DNA of 64,000 bases from Ridgeia piscesae (Eukaryota; Annelida; Polychaeta; Sabellida; Siboglinidae), in NCBI GenBank assembly GCA_025642075.2, contig JAODUO010000478.1:331001-395000 (forward strand), read 5' to 3'. The translations under genes and the position numbers were made by a program. This document shows, in pieces, positions 52,601 to 64,000 of the stretch; position 1 is the stretch's first letter, and each line of letters opens with the position of its first letter. The notes below the pieces were generated by a model that made no database searches, was not told where the DNA came from, and was given only the letters and a program-made list of their open reading frames with translations.

Positions 52601-54415
52601 TCACAGTTCACAGTTCTGTCCACGTTTTCATTCGCACCAAAAAAATCTTCAATAACATCTACTGACCACACAATTTAACAACAAATTATTAATCTAAAAC
52701 ACAGTTTCCTCACAAGATAATGATCTGATTGTTAATTTAAAAATCCAGTTTCATTACAAGATCAATATAAAAATTGTGAGAAATTAATCAACGTAATAGA
52801 GCCAAATATATATTATATGCTTAGAACAAATTATATGACAACAAAGTAGACTTACAACTTTGACGTACGTCCTCCATCGTACCACTAGATTGGCTCTTCT
52901 GCAGTTCTTCAAATCCAAATGTCTGTGAAAGACGCTACCGAAGACATTTCAACGTTGTCCCAATGCCGCGACAGTAGCCACGCTGTAGGCTATATGGCGC
53001 CATGTGGACCGAAACTTGCGCCACCTGGACTGTCACTAGCGCCATCTGGTGTGTCACAATGAATCCTGGCAATACGGCGAGGACCACAACGCTGATGTGT
53101 GATGTAGAAGACACATGTCAACTCAACAAATGTCTGTCCTCAGTCCTGAAGAAGAAGAGAAGACAGAATGAACAGAGGTCAATCATTGTGCACAGTCGAG
53201 TTCGTCTCGCTGCATGTTTATGTCATGTGACCCGACAATGTACAGCTCTGTGTCACAAACGATAACGTCAAAATCGCTCACTTCGATTATTCTCTCACAA
53301 TGAAATTATTTTTAACTGTGATTGAGCATAGATACCTGATTGTTTCGACAAATTATAAAACACTACACATTTGTTCATTGTATACAAAACAAGCCCACCA
53401 CTCGTGAACTCAGAAAATAATAAACATACTGGTATGTGCACTGATTTGTAATCTGAACCCATAAATCTTGTTTTGGATTTGAAAACTTGTACTAAAATAA
53501 CTCAAAGCAAAATGAGCCCCTATGTCAGGCCACCGATTTAACAAAAAAGGACTGGTGACATGTGACGTGTGACACAACAGGTATGTATCTACAGATTGTG
53601 GTATCTAGTCCTAAGGCCTCATCAACATGATTCACACGTCACTCCCTGGCAGACTGTGCAACTGAACTTATAAGTGTCTAACTTCACGTCGACTCCTTCT
53701 CAAAACTTATTTCTTCTTGATTGTATATCACTCCACGTGACTTATTATTTACTCGACTAATTTTGTTTGTTTTTCTTGTTGTGCGTTTTGAAATAAATTC
53801 ATTGAACTTGAACATCTTCTTGATTTCTGGAAGCATTCAGACATGTTACAATTCCTATGAAAATGTCTAGAGCCATGTATTCAACCATACAGTTGAGAGC
53901 ACTGGAGCAACACGGGGTGAACAAACCTAAACCTGGCCAAGAGTCTAATGCCCTAACTACGCCACCTTTACCTGGTGAATGAAGAACAGCTAACCCAGGT
54001 AGAATGCACTGACACTTCACAGAATCACGTTTTCTTGCCAAAACTGAAAGATCCTTCACAGGAGAACCCTGGCTACTCAACATCCAGCACTGACCAGTGG
54101 TCAGTGTTCACTGGACATCCACTTGATGGAGATGTCATTAGCAAAGAGGTCAGGATCTATCAGATATAAACCTCATATCCTGTCCACCCCTACCCCACTC
54201 TCCCACCCCCTGTTGTCACCCCAAACCTATCTGATCCCTCCCCAGGACAGAATTGATTCTACAGTTAAGGATCATTACAAATTTATCAAGGCCCCATCAA
54301 AATCCTGTTTTCAAACAGATAACCAATCGGAGGACAATACATCTGGGAATTCAGGGAATGGAGTAGGGAGACGTGGTGGGAACTTCACTTGCTTTTGATA
54401 TTCTAAAACTCAACC
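49631..54415. other. Unique non-coding DNA
   Basis: No gene is recognised. A perfect TGACCACTGGTCA palindrome is at 52114-52126 and TGACCAGTGGTCA at 54091-54103. A G-rich stretch covers about 52300-52390. CpG-richer patches are near 51310-51400 and 52880-53280. The rest is AT-rich. Confidence 0.45.
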
Positions 54416-54594
54416 TTACCCACACAGACCCACACAGACACACACAGACACACGGACACACGGACACACACGGACACACACGGACACACGGACACACACA
54501 CACACACACACAACACACACAGACACACACAGCACACACACAGAAAACACGGACACACAGACACACACAGACACACACAGACATACACACACAC

Positions 54595-54629
<35 letters not shown>

Positions 54630-54888
54630 CACACACACACACATACACAGACACACACACAGACAACACACACAGACACACACAGACACACACAGACACA
54701 CACAACACACACAGACACACAGACACACATACAGACACACACAAACGACACACGCACACACGCACACAGCACACACAACACACACAGACAGGCACACACA
54801 CAAACAGACACACAGACACACACAGCACACACAGCAAACACACGACAAACACACACACACATACACACACACACACACCCCACAGCAC

Positions 54889-54950
<62 letters not shown>

Positions 54951-54968
54951 GGCACACACACAAACAGA

Positions 54969-55016
<48 letters not shown>

Positions 55017-55084
55017 CGACACATACACACAAACACAGACACACAAAAACACAGACACAGACACACACACACAAGACACACACA

Positions 55085-55116
<32 letters not shown>

Positions 55117-55202
55117 ACACAGACACACACAGACAACACACAGACAAACACACAGACACACATACAGACACATACAAACACACACGCACACAGGCACACA
55201 CG

Positions 55203-55236
<34 letters not shown>

Positions 55237-55292
55237 CAGGCACACACACAAACAGACACATACACACACATATACACGCACACAACACACCA

Positions 55293-55333
<41 letters not shown>

Positions 55334-55387
55334 ACACACACACGACACACATAGACACAGACACACAGACACACAGCACAGCACACA

Positions 55388-55483
<96 letters not shown>
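54416..55483. repeat. CA-rich compound array with internal duplications
   Basis: About 1070 bases are built from CA runs punctuated by GACACACA, AACACACA and GGCACACA units. The last 100 bases (about 55388-55483) are pure (CA)n. A recognisable segment, CAGGCACACACACAAACAGA, recurs at about 54788, 54948 and 55236, showing internal segmental duplication. Frames of 354-377 codons on both strands (THTHT, CVCVC) are artefacts. Confidence 0.95.
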
Positions 55484-55485
<2 letters not shown>

Positions 55486-58400
55486 TAATATTATATAAAT
55501 GTCAACCCATTCATACACTGTACATCTGTGAGGTCTTATTCAACCAGTCGGCCGTTTTTCAGAACATAATCGCCAAGTTGACCTTTCTGTGCTGGCACTG
55601 AGGGTGGTCACTGCCAGGGTGCTTGTTGTCCTCAGTGGTTCTTTTACGCCCCAAATTAACACAGGACAAACTTTTAAAGTGATCTCTGAATCATGAGGGA
55701 AACACAGTCCCCAATGTTGAGAGCCATGTTATTACACCAAATATACCATGGCTGCCTGGTCCATATACTGAACTCAGAGTAAGTGCATTGACAGTGCAGT
55801 TCATCAAATTTGTAGATTACATAATAGACATTTGCTCATGACAAATATGCTACCCAATTATTATTAACTGTAAACAAAAATCCACTATATGTATATTATG
55901 TGTGTTATTCTGACTGGACAATTGAGCACGTTTATATTTCAAATACTTTATTTATATTTATGCAATCACTTGACCAATGGCTATGACAACAGAATGAATG
56001 ACCTGAGGTGTTTGTGTGAACCAGTGGACACTGGACAGACAATCACTGGACCCACTGACCACTATCAACACAGACCAGACACAGCCCATCAGCAAAACAC
56101 ACATGGGAACACTTGACCACTGGCCAAAGACAACATGCTTTGGTAACAGGTCAGCAGAGACTAGACTCTACAGTGAGGTATAACACACCTCCAGCCTTGC
56201 TGCAATGACCACTGCATAAACACAAATACTAAATTGATTGATAATTATAAATCAAAGCATTAAAACTGGGGAACTCACTACATATTAACTGACGGAATTC
56301 AAACGAAATAACAGGACTATTTGTACCGCATCTTAGATATCTACTGTTCCATTGAACTTTTTATGCGTAATTTAGTATAAATATGTAACCAAACATCAAA
56401 GGGAGATTTCCCATTTGTTTTTAATTAAACATTTGATCAGATTGCTGCTTCTGATGTCAATAACAACATTATGTTGTCATCTTGACTTCCTGAACCAAGA
56501 CCACACCTTTGAAAATGGCGCATTGCCATGTTAGCAAATCGTGTCCACAGAAATGTCAGCATCAACAAAGTGCTTCAATAACATTCATGTACCCAGTCAG
56601 CATGTTATAATAGCTACACTTTATACAGTGTAAACTTTTTACAGTTAAAAAAACTCCCTTTAAATAACAATCATTGGAACCCCAAACACCAATCATGTGG
56701 AACTTAGTGAATACAATCTGTAGCCAAGTCGCACAGTTTTTGACAAGCGCCAAACGTATCCACATTAGCTTGAATGCACACTGCAAGAACCTGGTGTAAA
56801 AGTAAATTTTACTGCAGTGTGATAAATAGTAATGACACTGAGCTAGACACAGTTATCTCTGTCAGACTTGGACACAGATGTAGTGTTTTACACAGTGCTG
56901 TTGATCTTATCAAAGATTTTACAGTCTCAGTCGGTTGGTTGCTGCCAGCTGTTCTTATGAGGGTGACTTTCAGAAATATCTAAGTCCTATAAATAGCTAT
57001 AACAATAATAACACAGCAGAACAGGATTGCTCCACCTAAAAGGCTTCATGAACACTAAGTCCTGGTATTACTGAGCTCGGCCTACGTTTTAACGGGGATA
57101 GTGGTTCTTTCAGGCTCACATGAAACTGCAATCACAGAATGTAATATTTGTTGATATCATCACAAAAGTAATAATGTTACATACAAATGTGTCTCTGGGT
57201 GTAGACAGGGCCTTGAGCATGGGGGTGGGGTGGGGTGGCGATGGTTAAACATAATCTGATTACCAGGACACTATTTTAGAGTATATTTAATTCAGACTAC
57301 GATTACAAAATAATTCAACACAATCTTTAAACGCAATCATCGAGGTCCCAGTTAGAACAAGAGCTGTGAAAAAGAAGTATTCAACATGGTGATATTTCTC
57401 TCCTATTTTGTACTTACAATAAGTTAAAATAACTACAGGGTGTAAATATTTGACTTTATCACACCAACTAAGGAAGATCCTGTGAATGGCTTTTTATCAA
57501 ACATCACTTAAAATCTCATGCGTGCTCAAGCATTAATAAACGTAAAATAAAGTTATACTTGCTTCAGAATATTTGACTTAATCATCACTGACCATTATGA
57601 ACAAAACTGCTGTATTCCGTTATTTATCAGTGTGAAAATATGTAAGACTGCAGTTTTATTATCAATACCATTCTTGAATAAAATTATAGCATTACTTTAT
57701 TCCCTGTGATGTTTGCCTAACCAAAACTGTGACTTCATTTCTGTAATCTTTTCCTGACTTTATTTCTGCTTACCAAAGCTTCAAGAAAAAAAGACGACCT
57801 TTCTTAAAACACATGATAAATAACTTCAGTGAACATTCTTCATCCTGTGAAGACGTCTGAAGAAGACAAATATATAATTCTACATCTCGGAACCATTCAC
57901 TAATACATCTTATGTCCTCGGCTTTGTGGTTTGTGCTGTGAAAAACTGTGAAGAAAAACGAGAACAATGTATGAATAATGACGTGCAAAATCTTACAATG
58001 CACATATTATTTTCATTTGGCACGCTGCGACCAGACATATAAATTACCTTTAGATAAAACGATGCAAAGACATTCATCTTAGCCATGCATGGCAGCACTG
58101 CATTCTGGGATAGATTGCATGACAACTTTTTACTGCCAGACTCAGAACCGACTCAGACTTTATGGTGATAATAATTTTAAGTTACCTGCTAGTCATGCTT
58201 CTCTCATGCTCAACAAATCTGCACAAACTAAGGAAGAACCACATATCACTGGAGCTAAACCTCCTCCATGTTCAAAAGAAAAAATTATGAAAAACAGAAG
58301 ATATTGTATTTCAGTGTGCATAAGAAATGGTCAAGAACTTGCTAAGATAAATCTGCCCTCCACAATTCTGTTGCTGGACTTGGCAGATTCACGAGTTGTT

Positions 58401-59844
58401 CTCGATGACGACAAAAACTAAGATGGAAAGAGAGAATTCTAAAAAGTACAGCAGATTTAAAACAGAATGGGAAAGTATCCTCAAGGGTGTTACCAGATGT
58501 ACCTCTTTCCCTCTTGGCTCCCTGTATCTTGCATGATGTGACCCCATCCCATGAGGTTTCAAGGGGAAGAAAGAACAGAGCAGTCCTTGACTGTCTGTCA
58601 CAGTTTTATACAAAGACAGTCATAAACCACTAATAATACATTAATGAATGCACCACAGCTGTTTTATGAAGCAAGAATCAAAACCAGCCTTCTCCCCAAG
58701 GTCATTCTCTATCCCAGACATTTGTATTTTGGGAATCATGTTTCCTGCCGGTGATAAGCTCATGGGAAATTTCTTCGGGAAGAAAGGGATTAAGAGGGAA
58801 CATGTGCTAATGCCCCAGTGTAGGCATTAATTAGGCCATGTTTCTGCAGGGAACAAGTGGGCTACTGTGGGAATAGGTTTTTTCCTGTGAAATGTTATCA
58901 GTGACTCAACTGGAGTGGTCCTTAGGGGTATATTTATGGCTTACTTCCTCAGCAAATTCCTGTTTCTGCTTCCCCGAGATAAAGAGCAGATGATATGATT
59001 TCATCACCTACCATGGCCATCATGTTTCTGCAATCATTTAAAAGGTGGGTCCCAAAATCATTATAATTATTAATATTTAAAAAAACTTGCTGTCATTTCG
59101 TTCAAAAAATTGCACTGTACGATGCAGTGAATATTTAACTACATTATTGCTTAAAACAGAAATATTGATATTTGTAATTTTTAAACAATATAACTACTCA
59201 AATGTTTCCATTTTTCTACAGGCAAAATGTGGAATATTTGTTGAGATTTGCAATTAATTAGAATATTTTAATTGACCACCAAAAAACCCAAATGGACAAC
59301 ACTGAAAATAATACTTTACCTACTCATCAGAACGGCTCAAGTCTTTAATATTATGTTCTTAAGTATTACAACTGTTCTCCTGAAGCATAGCAAAAGACAA
59401 TGCGCAATGAGACACCAAGAGAGATTAGCTCCAGGGTCGAGATATTTCATGGTGCATCCATCCACAAGATATGCTGTATTACTCACTATCGTGAGAACAT
59501 CTGACGCCTACATATACCATGTATGACAGCGAAGAATGTCTATCTTCTCAACATGGACTCCATTACTCAAACAAGATCCTATCAATGTGTTTCATGAGAA
59601 CTACCTGCGGTATTACCTAAGGAGATCCTATCTTGTTGTGGTGTTATTTACGACTGATCCTATCACAGCCACAAAGGGTTCGGTGCATGTCCATTGCCAC
59701 CCAAAGTCTCGGAGTCACGCCTGGGAAGAACAGAAACTTACGGATGAGTCCGGTATGATTGTGGGTGTGGCATATGGTGAGATCTACGGGAACAATCACA
59801 GGTGGGTGACTGATGGAAGAACTGATCCAGATTAGCAACTATAT
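55484..59844. other. Unique DNA with a candidate enhancer
   Basis: The segment at about 58640-59060 is repeat-free with balanced composition and contains GGGATTAAGAGG, GGCATTAATTAGGCC and AGATGATATGATTTCATC strings, suggestive of regulatory DNA. A plus frame at 58089-58421 (110 codons) has no recognisable family motif. A G-rich GGGGGTGGGGTGGGGTGG run lies near 57222. Elsewhere nothing definite is seen. Confidence 0.35.
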
Positions 59845-59853
59845 ACACACACA

Positions 59854-59925
<72 letters not shown>

Positions 59926-59943
59926 GGCACATACACACACACA
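59845..59943. repeat. (GCAC)n microsatellite
   Basis: ACGC units (about 17) are flanked by ACAC ends, the same motif as at 35682-35800. Confidence 0.95.
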
Positions 59944-59984
59944 GGTGGAAACATCCTATTGTGTAGACTATGAGACCATCAGTG

Positions 59985-60253
59985 AGAGGTAGAGGAAGGG
60001 GGAGTGGGAGAGGAGAGAGAGAAGAGGGAGTGAGAGAGATGAGGAAGAGAGAGGGGGGGAGAGAAGAGGGAGAGAGAAAGAGATGTGGGAGAGAGGATGG
60101 AGAGGGAGAGAAGAGGGAGGAGACAGAAGAGGAAGAGAGATGTGGGAGAAAGAGGGAGAGAGAGAAGATGGAGAAGAGAGAGAGAAGATAGAGATAGAAT
60201 GAGATAAGAGGGAGAGGAGAGAGATGAGGGATAGGGAGAAATAAGAGGGAGAT
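59985..60253. repeat. Purine-rich low-complexity tract
   Basis: GAGAGAGGGAG-type sequence follows shortly after the GCAC microsatellite. The pairing of a tetranucleotide array and a purine tract parallels 4060-4435 and 9505-9756. The 183-codon minus frame over it is Ser/Pro/Leu-rich filler. Confidence 0.88.
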
Positions 60254-60352
60254 TCTTCTGGTAGATATTCGATGAAATATCCCTACCAAGTGCCAACAGA
60301 CGCTTCAAACAAGTCTGTCCACCAGTTACGACACAAACAGTGAGTTAGGGAT

Positions 60353-60802
60353 CAATGAGAGGGATGAATGAGAGGGATGAATGAGAGGGAGGAAGGAGAG
60401 GGAGGAAGAGAGGGATGAATGAGAGGGATGAATGAGAGGGAGGAAGGAGAGGGAGGAAGGAAGAGAGGGAGGAATGAGAGGGATGAATGAGAGGGATGAA
60501 TGAGAGGGAGGAAGGAGAGGGAGGAAGAGAGGGAGGAATGAGAGGGAGGAATGAGAGGGAGGAATGAGAGGGAGGAAGGAGAGGGAGGAAGGAGAGGGAG
60601 GAAGAGGGAGGAATGAGAGGGATGAATGAGAGGGAGGAAGGAGAGGGAGGAAGGAGAGGGAGGAAGGAGAGGGAGAATGAGGGAGGAACGAGAGGGAGGA
60701 AGGAGAGGGAGGAATGACAGGGAGGAAGGAGAGGGAGGAATGACAGGGAGGAAGGAGAGGGAGGATGGAGAGGGAGGAAGGAGACGGAGGAAGGGAGGGA
60801 GA
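60353..60802. repeat. 13-bp purine minisatellite
   Basis: Copies of GAGAGGGAGGAAT alternate with GAGAGGGATGAAT and the shorter GAGAGGGAGGAAG, giving a roughly 13-base period and a 13-residue period in the minus frames (SFLPLIPPSHSSL). AAT-ending units dominate the left and AAG-ending units the right. Confidence 0.9.
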
Positions 60803-63589
60803 TTCAAAGTAGTTGGCTATTAATTTTACTGTCTTCCACTGTCATTTTTTAGGTGTGTCAGCGTGCAAAGTTGACAAGAATCCGAAACGAAACTTGGACT
60901 GCTTTATTGTCAAAACCACAAACCTGTTTTGTTGCTGTCATGTTGCCGGTAGTTACAAAGCACAATCATAAAGGCTTTGAGATGCAGCTGACAAACTGAT
61001 TTCCACCGCACCATAATCATACAGTTCTGCCTTATGATTATTGATAATTCCCCTGACATCCTGTCTGGACAATTTCCACAGCAATCACGCCTTCTCTAAG
61101 TGACTGCACTTGTGGTCCTGTTGGAATGACAAAGGAAAGATATAAAGACTACACACACTGACATCTCAGGGTTGCACCCCAGAACAAGGAACATGTTTCA
61201 GTCATTGTGTTGCCAATCATGCGTGTGGCCACGCGGAACTATCACACCTGGTTAATTACTTAACTCACTTCACCACTTCAATCACATTGCCGATTCGCGT
61301 GCCTTGCGGAAGGAACGCTTGGGATGCCCTGGAAAATCAGATCTCAATGTGTCTATCGTTATCAATTGAAATATTTCAGGTGGAGTCGACCATTAATCGA
61401 AGCCGCAAATTGTACGTTTGTCTCTCCTGATAGAAATCCACATACTTGGTGTCCGGTATCCCAAATGTCATTAGCAGTGGCCAGTTTGCAAAAACGTCTG
61501 ATTGCCAGACGAGATTATCTATCGCATCGCACCAAATCAATATCATTACGCCATTTACAGTTGACCTCATTGGCTGCGACAAACAACATGCCATCGCCTT
61601 TGAAGTCACTCCGCTGAAGAATAAGGTATCAAACACCGGCATTCTAACTTTTCACCGCACGCGCGACAAAGTCTCTAATTTAAAAGTCTTTGTGCCCGTG
61701 AGACCCTTAGAAGTGTCGAATAAGAAAGAAGTGCCGCACTTTGGGTGCGCGTATCGTTGGATCTTTTCTTCCGACACACAAAGACTGGCACGTGGGCGGC
61801 GGCAAATAAACATTTGTTTTTGTGTACGTTCAAAGATTCACGTTTTTCACTGCTCACTGTCGAGTTTCTCTTGGAATGAATGCTCTCTAGTAACTGCAGA
61901 AACACCGGACACAGACTGCGACAAATTTACATGTCCACAACCGGGAAGTAAAATGCTTTTCTGGCCAATTAATCGACACCAGAAAGATGATCCACTGCAG
62001 TGTGCATAAGTCAGTTGGTATCCGGACAGATTCCATCCAGAGATAACACATTCTGGAGAAACGCCCTCAATTTAAAATTTCTCATAATAACGTAAGTGGA
62101 ACTGGTCTGCTGTAAGATTGTGGAAACATCAAAACGACTTTGCACTTACTATTCACTTGTATTTTTTATGACTACTAAATAATTCATAATGTTGAAGCCA
62201 CATCTGAATAACCATTCCCAAAGTAAGTGACATTATGTTCTACAAATGACTATTCAATGATTAGTTGAGATATATTAAGAACATGACATTGTCATCTGGA
62301 GCCAACAGATTCATCGTTCACCACTCAACTGTCTCACGTAGGAAGAAGACGCTGAAGAGAAGCCAGGCATATTAAAACCATATAAGTAAACATCCATGGT
62401 AAGACTAAGTAACTGTCATTGTTTTTTTTAATACATCATCAGTTGGTAGGTCAGAGGTCAACGATCCAAGGAAATGAATGCGTACAAGAGAGGCACAACT
62501 CCCTGGGAGAAGATGCACTTATAAATGATCCAAAATTAGTGTATTGCTATAATTTGATACAAGTAGATGCGATGCACCGAGTGACCTGTAGCAAACCCAG
62601 AGGAGGACAGTGTTCCTGAGAGTGACAGGAAAAATAGGAATGTCAGAAAACATCCCAGGAGAATATTTCTGGGATACGGGGATGGCCCAGGAGTGGGAGG
62701 GGGTGGGGGTGTCCAGAATCGAGAGAGGTCAGGAGCCAATTGTGGGCCAGCCGCAGGGGAGGTGCTGACCCAGTCTCCAGCCATCGTTTCAACATCTCGT
62801 CCTCGCTAATGTGACTAGACAGACGCCCCCTTGTGGTCAGTTTTGGCATACACTCCTCATGTCGAGATGTTACATTTGGTTATTCAACGTTGCGAACTGA
62901 TCAGTACCAGTCAGCTCCGTCGCCACTGGGGTCTTCAATCCTGTTGTATAAAATGTCAAAGGTAAAAAATGCTGTTGTATCTCATGATATGAGGTCAAAA
63001 TGTAAACAATTTACAGAGATGATACCATTTCAGATAGTATTTTTTACATAAAAATCTTATCAAATCACATCCAGAACATCAACTAATGGTAACAACATAC
63101 TTCTAATATGGGATCTTCTTAAATTTTTGTCTAATTAGCATCTTTACTTCTTAATTTATTTAATGGGTTTATACATTCAACACCAACATTCTATATAGTC
63201 TTACAATAACATTACATTTCCATTCTTCTCAAATCTAGTTTCAGATTTTATTTAATACACCTATTTCAATAATAGAAATAAAATCAATCCGTACTCTGAG
63301 TGACGGGGACATAAACTGTCATAATACATCCAGTGACTCTGGAACTCCATAAGTAATTTATTTTCATTATGCATTATTTTAAACCTTCAATCAATGTAAT
63401 CACTACCACATCATCACAAATCTGTGCAGCAAACCTGACAAAAAAATTTAATTGACTTTGTGACACCGGGAAAAAATATGGCACCGTCGCAACATCTTAG
63501 TAACAATGACAAACACCGCAGACGAATCACCTCCGTCCTTTTCAAATGACGCTGTATACACTACACAATTTGTATCTCCAACCACATCT
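60803..63589. other. Unique DNA with one non-repetitive open frame
   Basis: Apart from the open frame at 61446-62009 (separate entry), nothing is recognised. A G-rich run (GGGAGGGGGTGGGGGTG) lies near 62695. The 63060-63480 part is AT-rich. Confidence 0.4.
61446..62009 (+). CDS. Longest non-repetitive open frame, unknown
   Basis: Counting from the first base given, the frame is open for 187 codons to a TAA at 62007-62009. It is the longest open frame in the window not caused by a tandem repeat. The peptide has mixed composition with several cysteines (DCDKFTCPQPG near the C-terminus) and no recognisable domain, signal peptide or transmembrane segment. The reported start is not a canonical ATG, and no TATA box or poly-A signal is evident. 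The underlying DNA (about 61200-62010) is more GC-balanced than its flanks, which alone lowers the stop frequency. It could be an unrecognised exon or a chance frame over regulatory DNA. Confidence 0.13.
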   Translation: MVSGIPNVISSGQFAKTSDCQTRLSIASHQINIITPFTVDLIGCDKQHAIAFEVTPLKNKVSNTGILTFHRTRDKVSNLKVFVPVRPLEVSNKKEVPHFGCAYRWIFSSDTQRLARGRRQINICFCVRSKIHVFHCSLSSFSWNECSLVTAETPDTDCDKFTCPQPGSKMLFWPINRHQKDDPLQCA

Positions 63590-64000
63590 CTACGTCGTTA
63601 TCCCAACCGCAACGAAACCCCCTCTCCCTAATTATCCATCTCCCTGCGTGCAAAGGATCGCCCTTACGAGAGTTCGCCCGTCTCCCCTTCCCAGGTCAAC
63701 TTTGATCTTTCCCGGGGGTGGCTTACCCCGTTCGCCACCCCGAGAAAATAACCCCGCGTGTTCAACGTAAACCGACGCCCGAGTGATTGTTTCCATTGCA
63801 CTGGAGTGAAATCGATGCAGACACGCGGAATGAACGCGGAAGCTTCAATAGCAGAGGACACAGTAGCTGAACCTGTCTTCTTGGACGCGGCTGGCCAGTT
63901 TCGACGTCTCCATACCACGCCCCAGGGTAATCGCCCTCTCCACGGAGTACAGTCGAAATCGGATCCGTGCTATAGCAGACAGGATCCGCATGGAACTTAT
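63590..64000. promoter_or_regulatory. CpG-rich stretch, possible promoter or enhancer
   Basis: CpG density rises sharply to the end of the window. A CTTTGATCTTT string (about 63702-63712) matches the core site of TCF/LEF factors. No exon is recognisable; a minus frame at 63664-63918 has no motif. It may belong to a gene beyond the window edge. Confidence 0.25.

Noticed and set aside
54351..55518. Cys-Val and Thr-His polypeptides of about 370 residues
   Set aside because: Translation of CA/TG repeats.
59655..59680. miR-2/miR-13-like string TATCACAGCCA
   Set aside because: It matches the family's 5' end including the seed, but the rest differs and only a short imperfect stem forms with TTGTGGTGTTAT upstream, far less than a precursor hairpin.

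Overview
This window is non-coding animal DNA dominated by tandem repeats. I found no gene I can name apart from the 3' end of one non-LTR retrotransposon. An animal genome, rather than a bacterial one, is indicated by the long TG/CA, AT, GCAC and ACGG microsatellites, at least six minisatellite families, a LINE fragment, two short inverted-terminal-repeat elements, and the lack of closely packed open frames. The composition and repeat style suggest a marine invertebrate, and a mollusc is plausible. That is only an impression, because no sequence here is diagnostic of a species.

Layout. At 1-4060 the DNA is mostly unique, with one weak candidate small gene or terminal exon at about 376-860 and a CpG-rich patch near 3060-3540. 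At 4060-9760 there are two ACGG-type microsatellites in opposite orientation, a decayed AT-rich minisatellite (5440-5835) and a CpG-rich block (8220-9250). At 12245-15700 a purine tract is followed by a 32-bp minisatellite carrying the LINE insertion. At 20975-23745 lie a purine tract, a 20-bp minisatellite of about 1.8 kb, and a 232-bp perfect TG run. From 23.7 to 38.6 kb the DNA is mostly unique, with several regulatory-looking patches, a G-quadruplex motif, a strong inverted-repeat cluster (33.4 kb), a foldback element (36.25-36.57 kb) and a MITE-like repeat (37.0 kb). From 38.66 to 45.1 kb a dense cluster of minisatellites has 21-, 18-, about 58- and 17-bp units, followed by alternating purine/pyrimidine DNA. 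The 45.1-54.4 kb stretch is mostly unique and holds the second, better preserved MITE copy (49.36-49.63 kb). At 54.4-55.5 kb is a 1-kb CA-rich array. From 55.5 kb to the end the DNA is unique, interrupted by GCAC, purine and 13-bp repeats (59.8-60.8 kb), and it finishes in a CpG-rich stretch.

Many long open frames exist on both strands, but nearly all are by-products of minisatellites. A unit with no stop codon in any frame leaves every frame open for the whole array. In the best case (21-bp units at 38.66-39.83 kb) indels that are not multiples of three shift the frame, which argues against coding. The window is best read as intergenic or deep intronic DNA, possibly with regulatory elements. 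I found no operon, CRISPR array, tRNA or rRNA, and no convincing new biological system. The most interesting items are the in-phase LINE insertion in a satellite-like array, the paired short elements with inverted ends, the foldback element, and the self-complementary 18-bp array.
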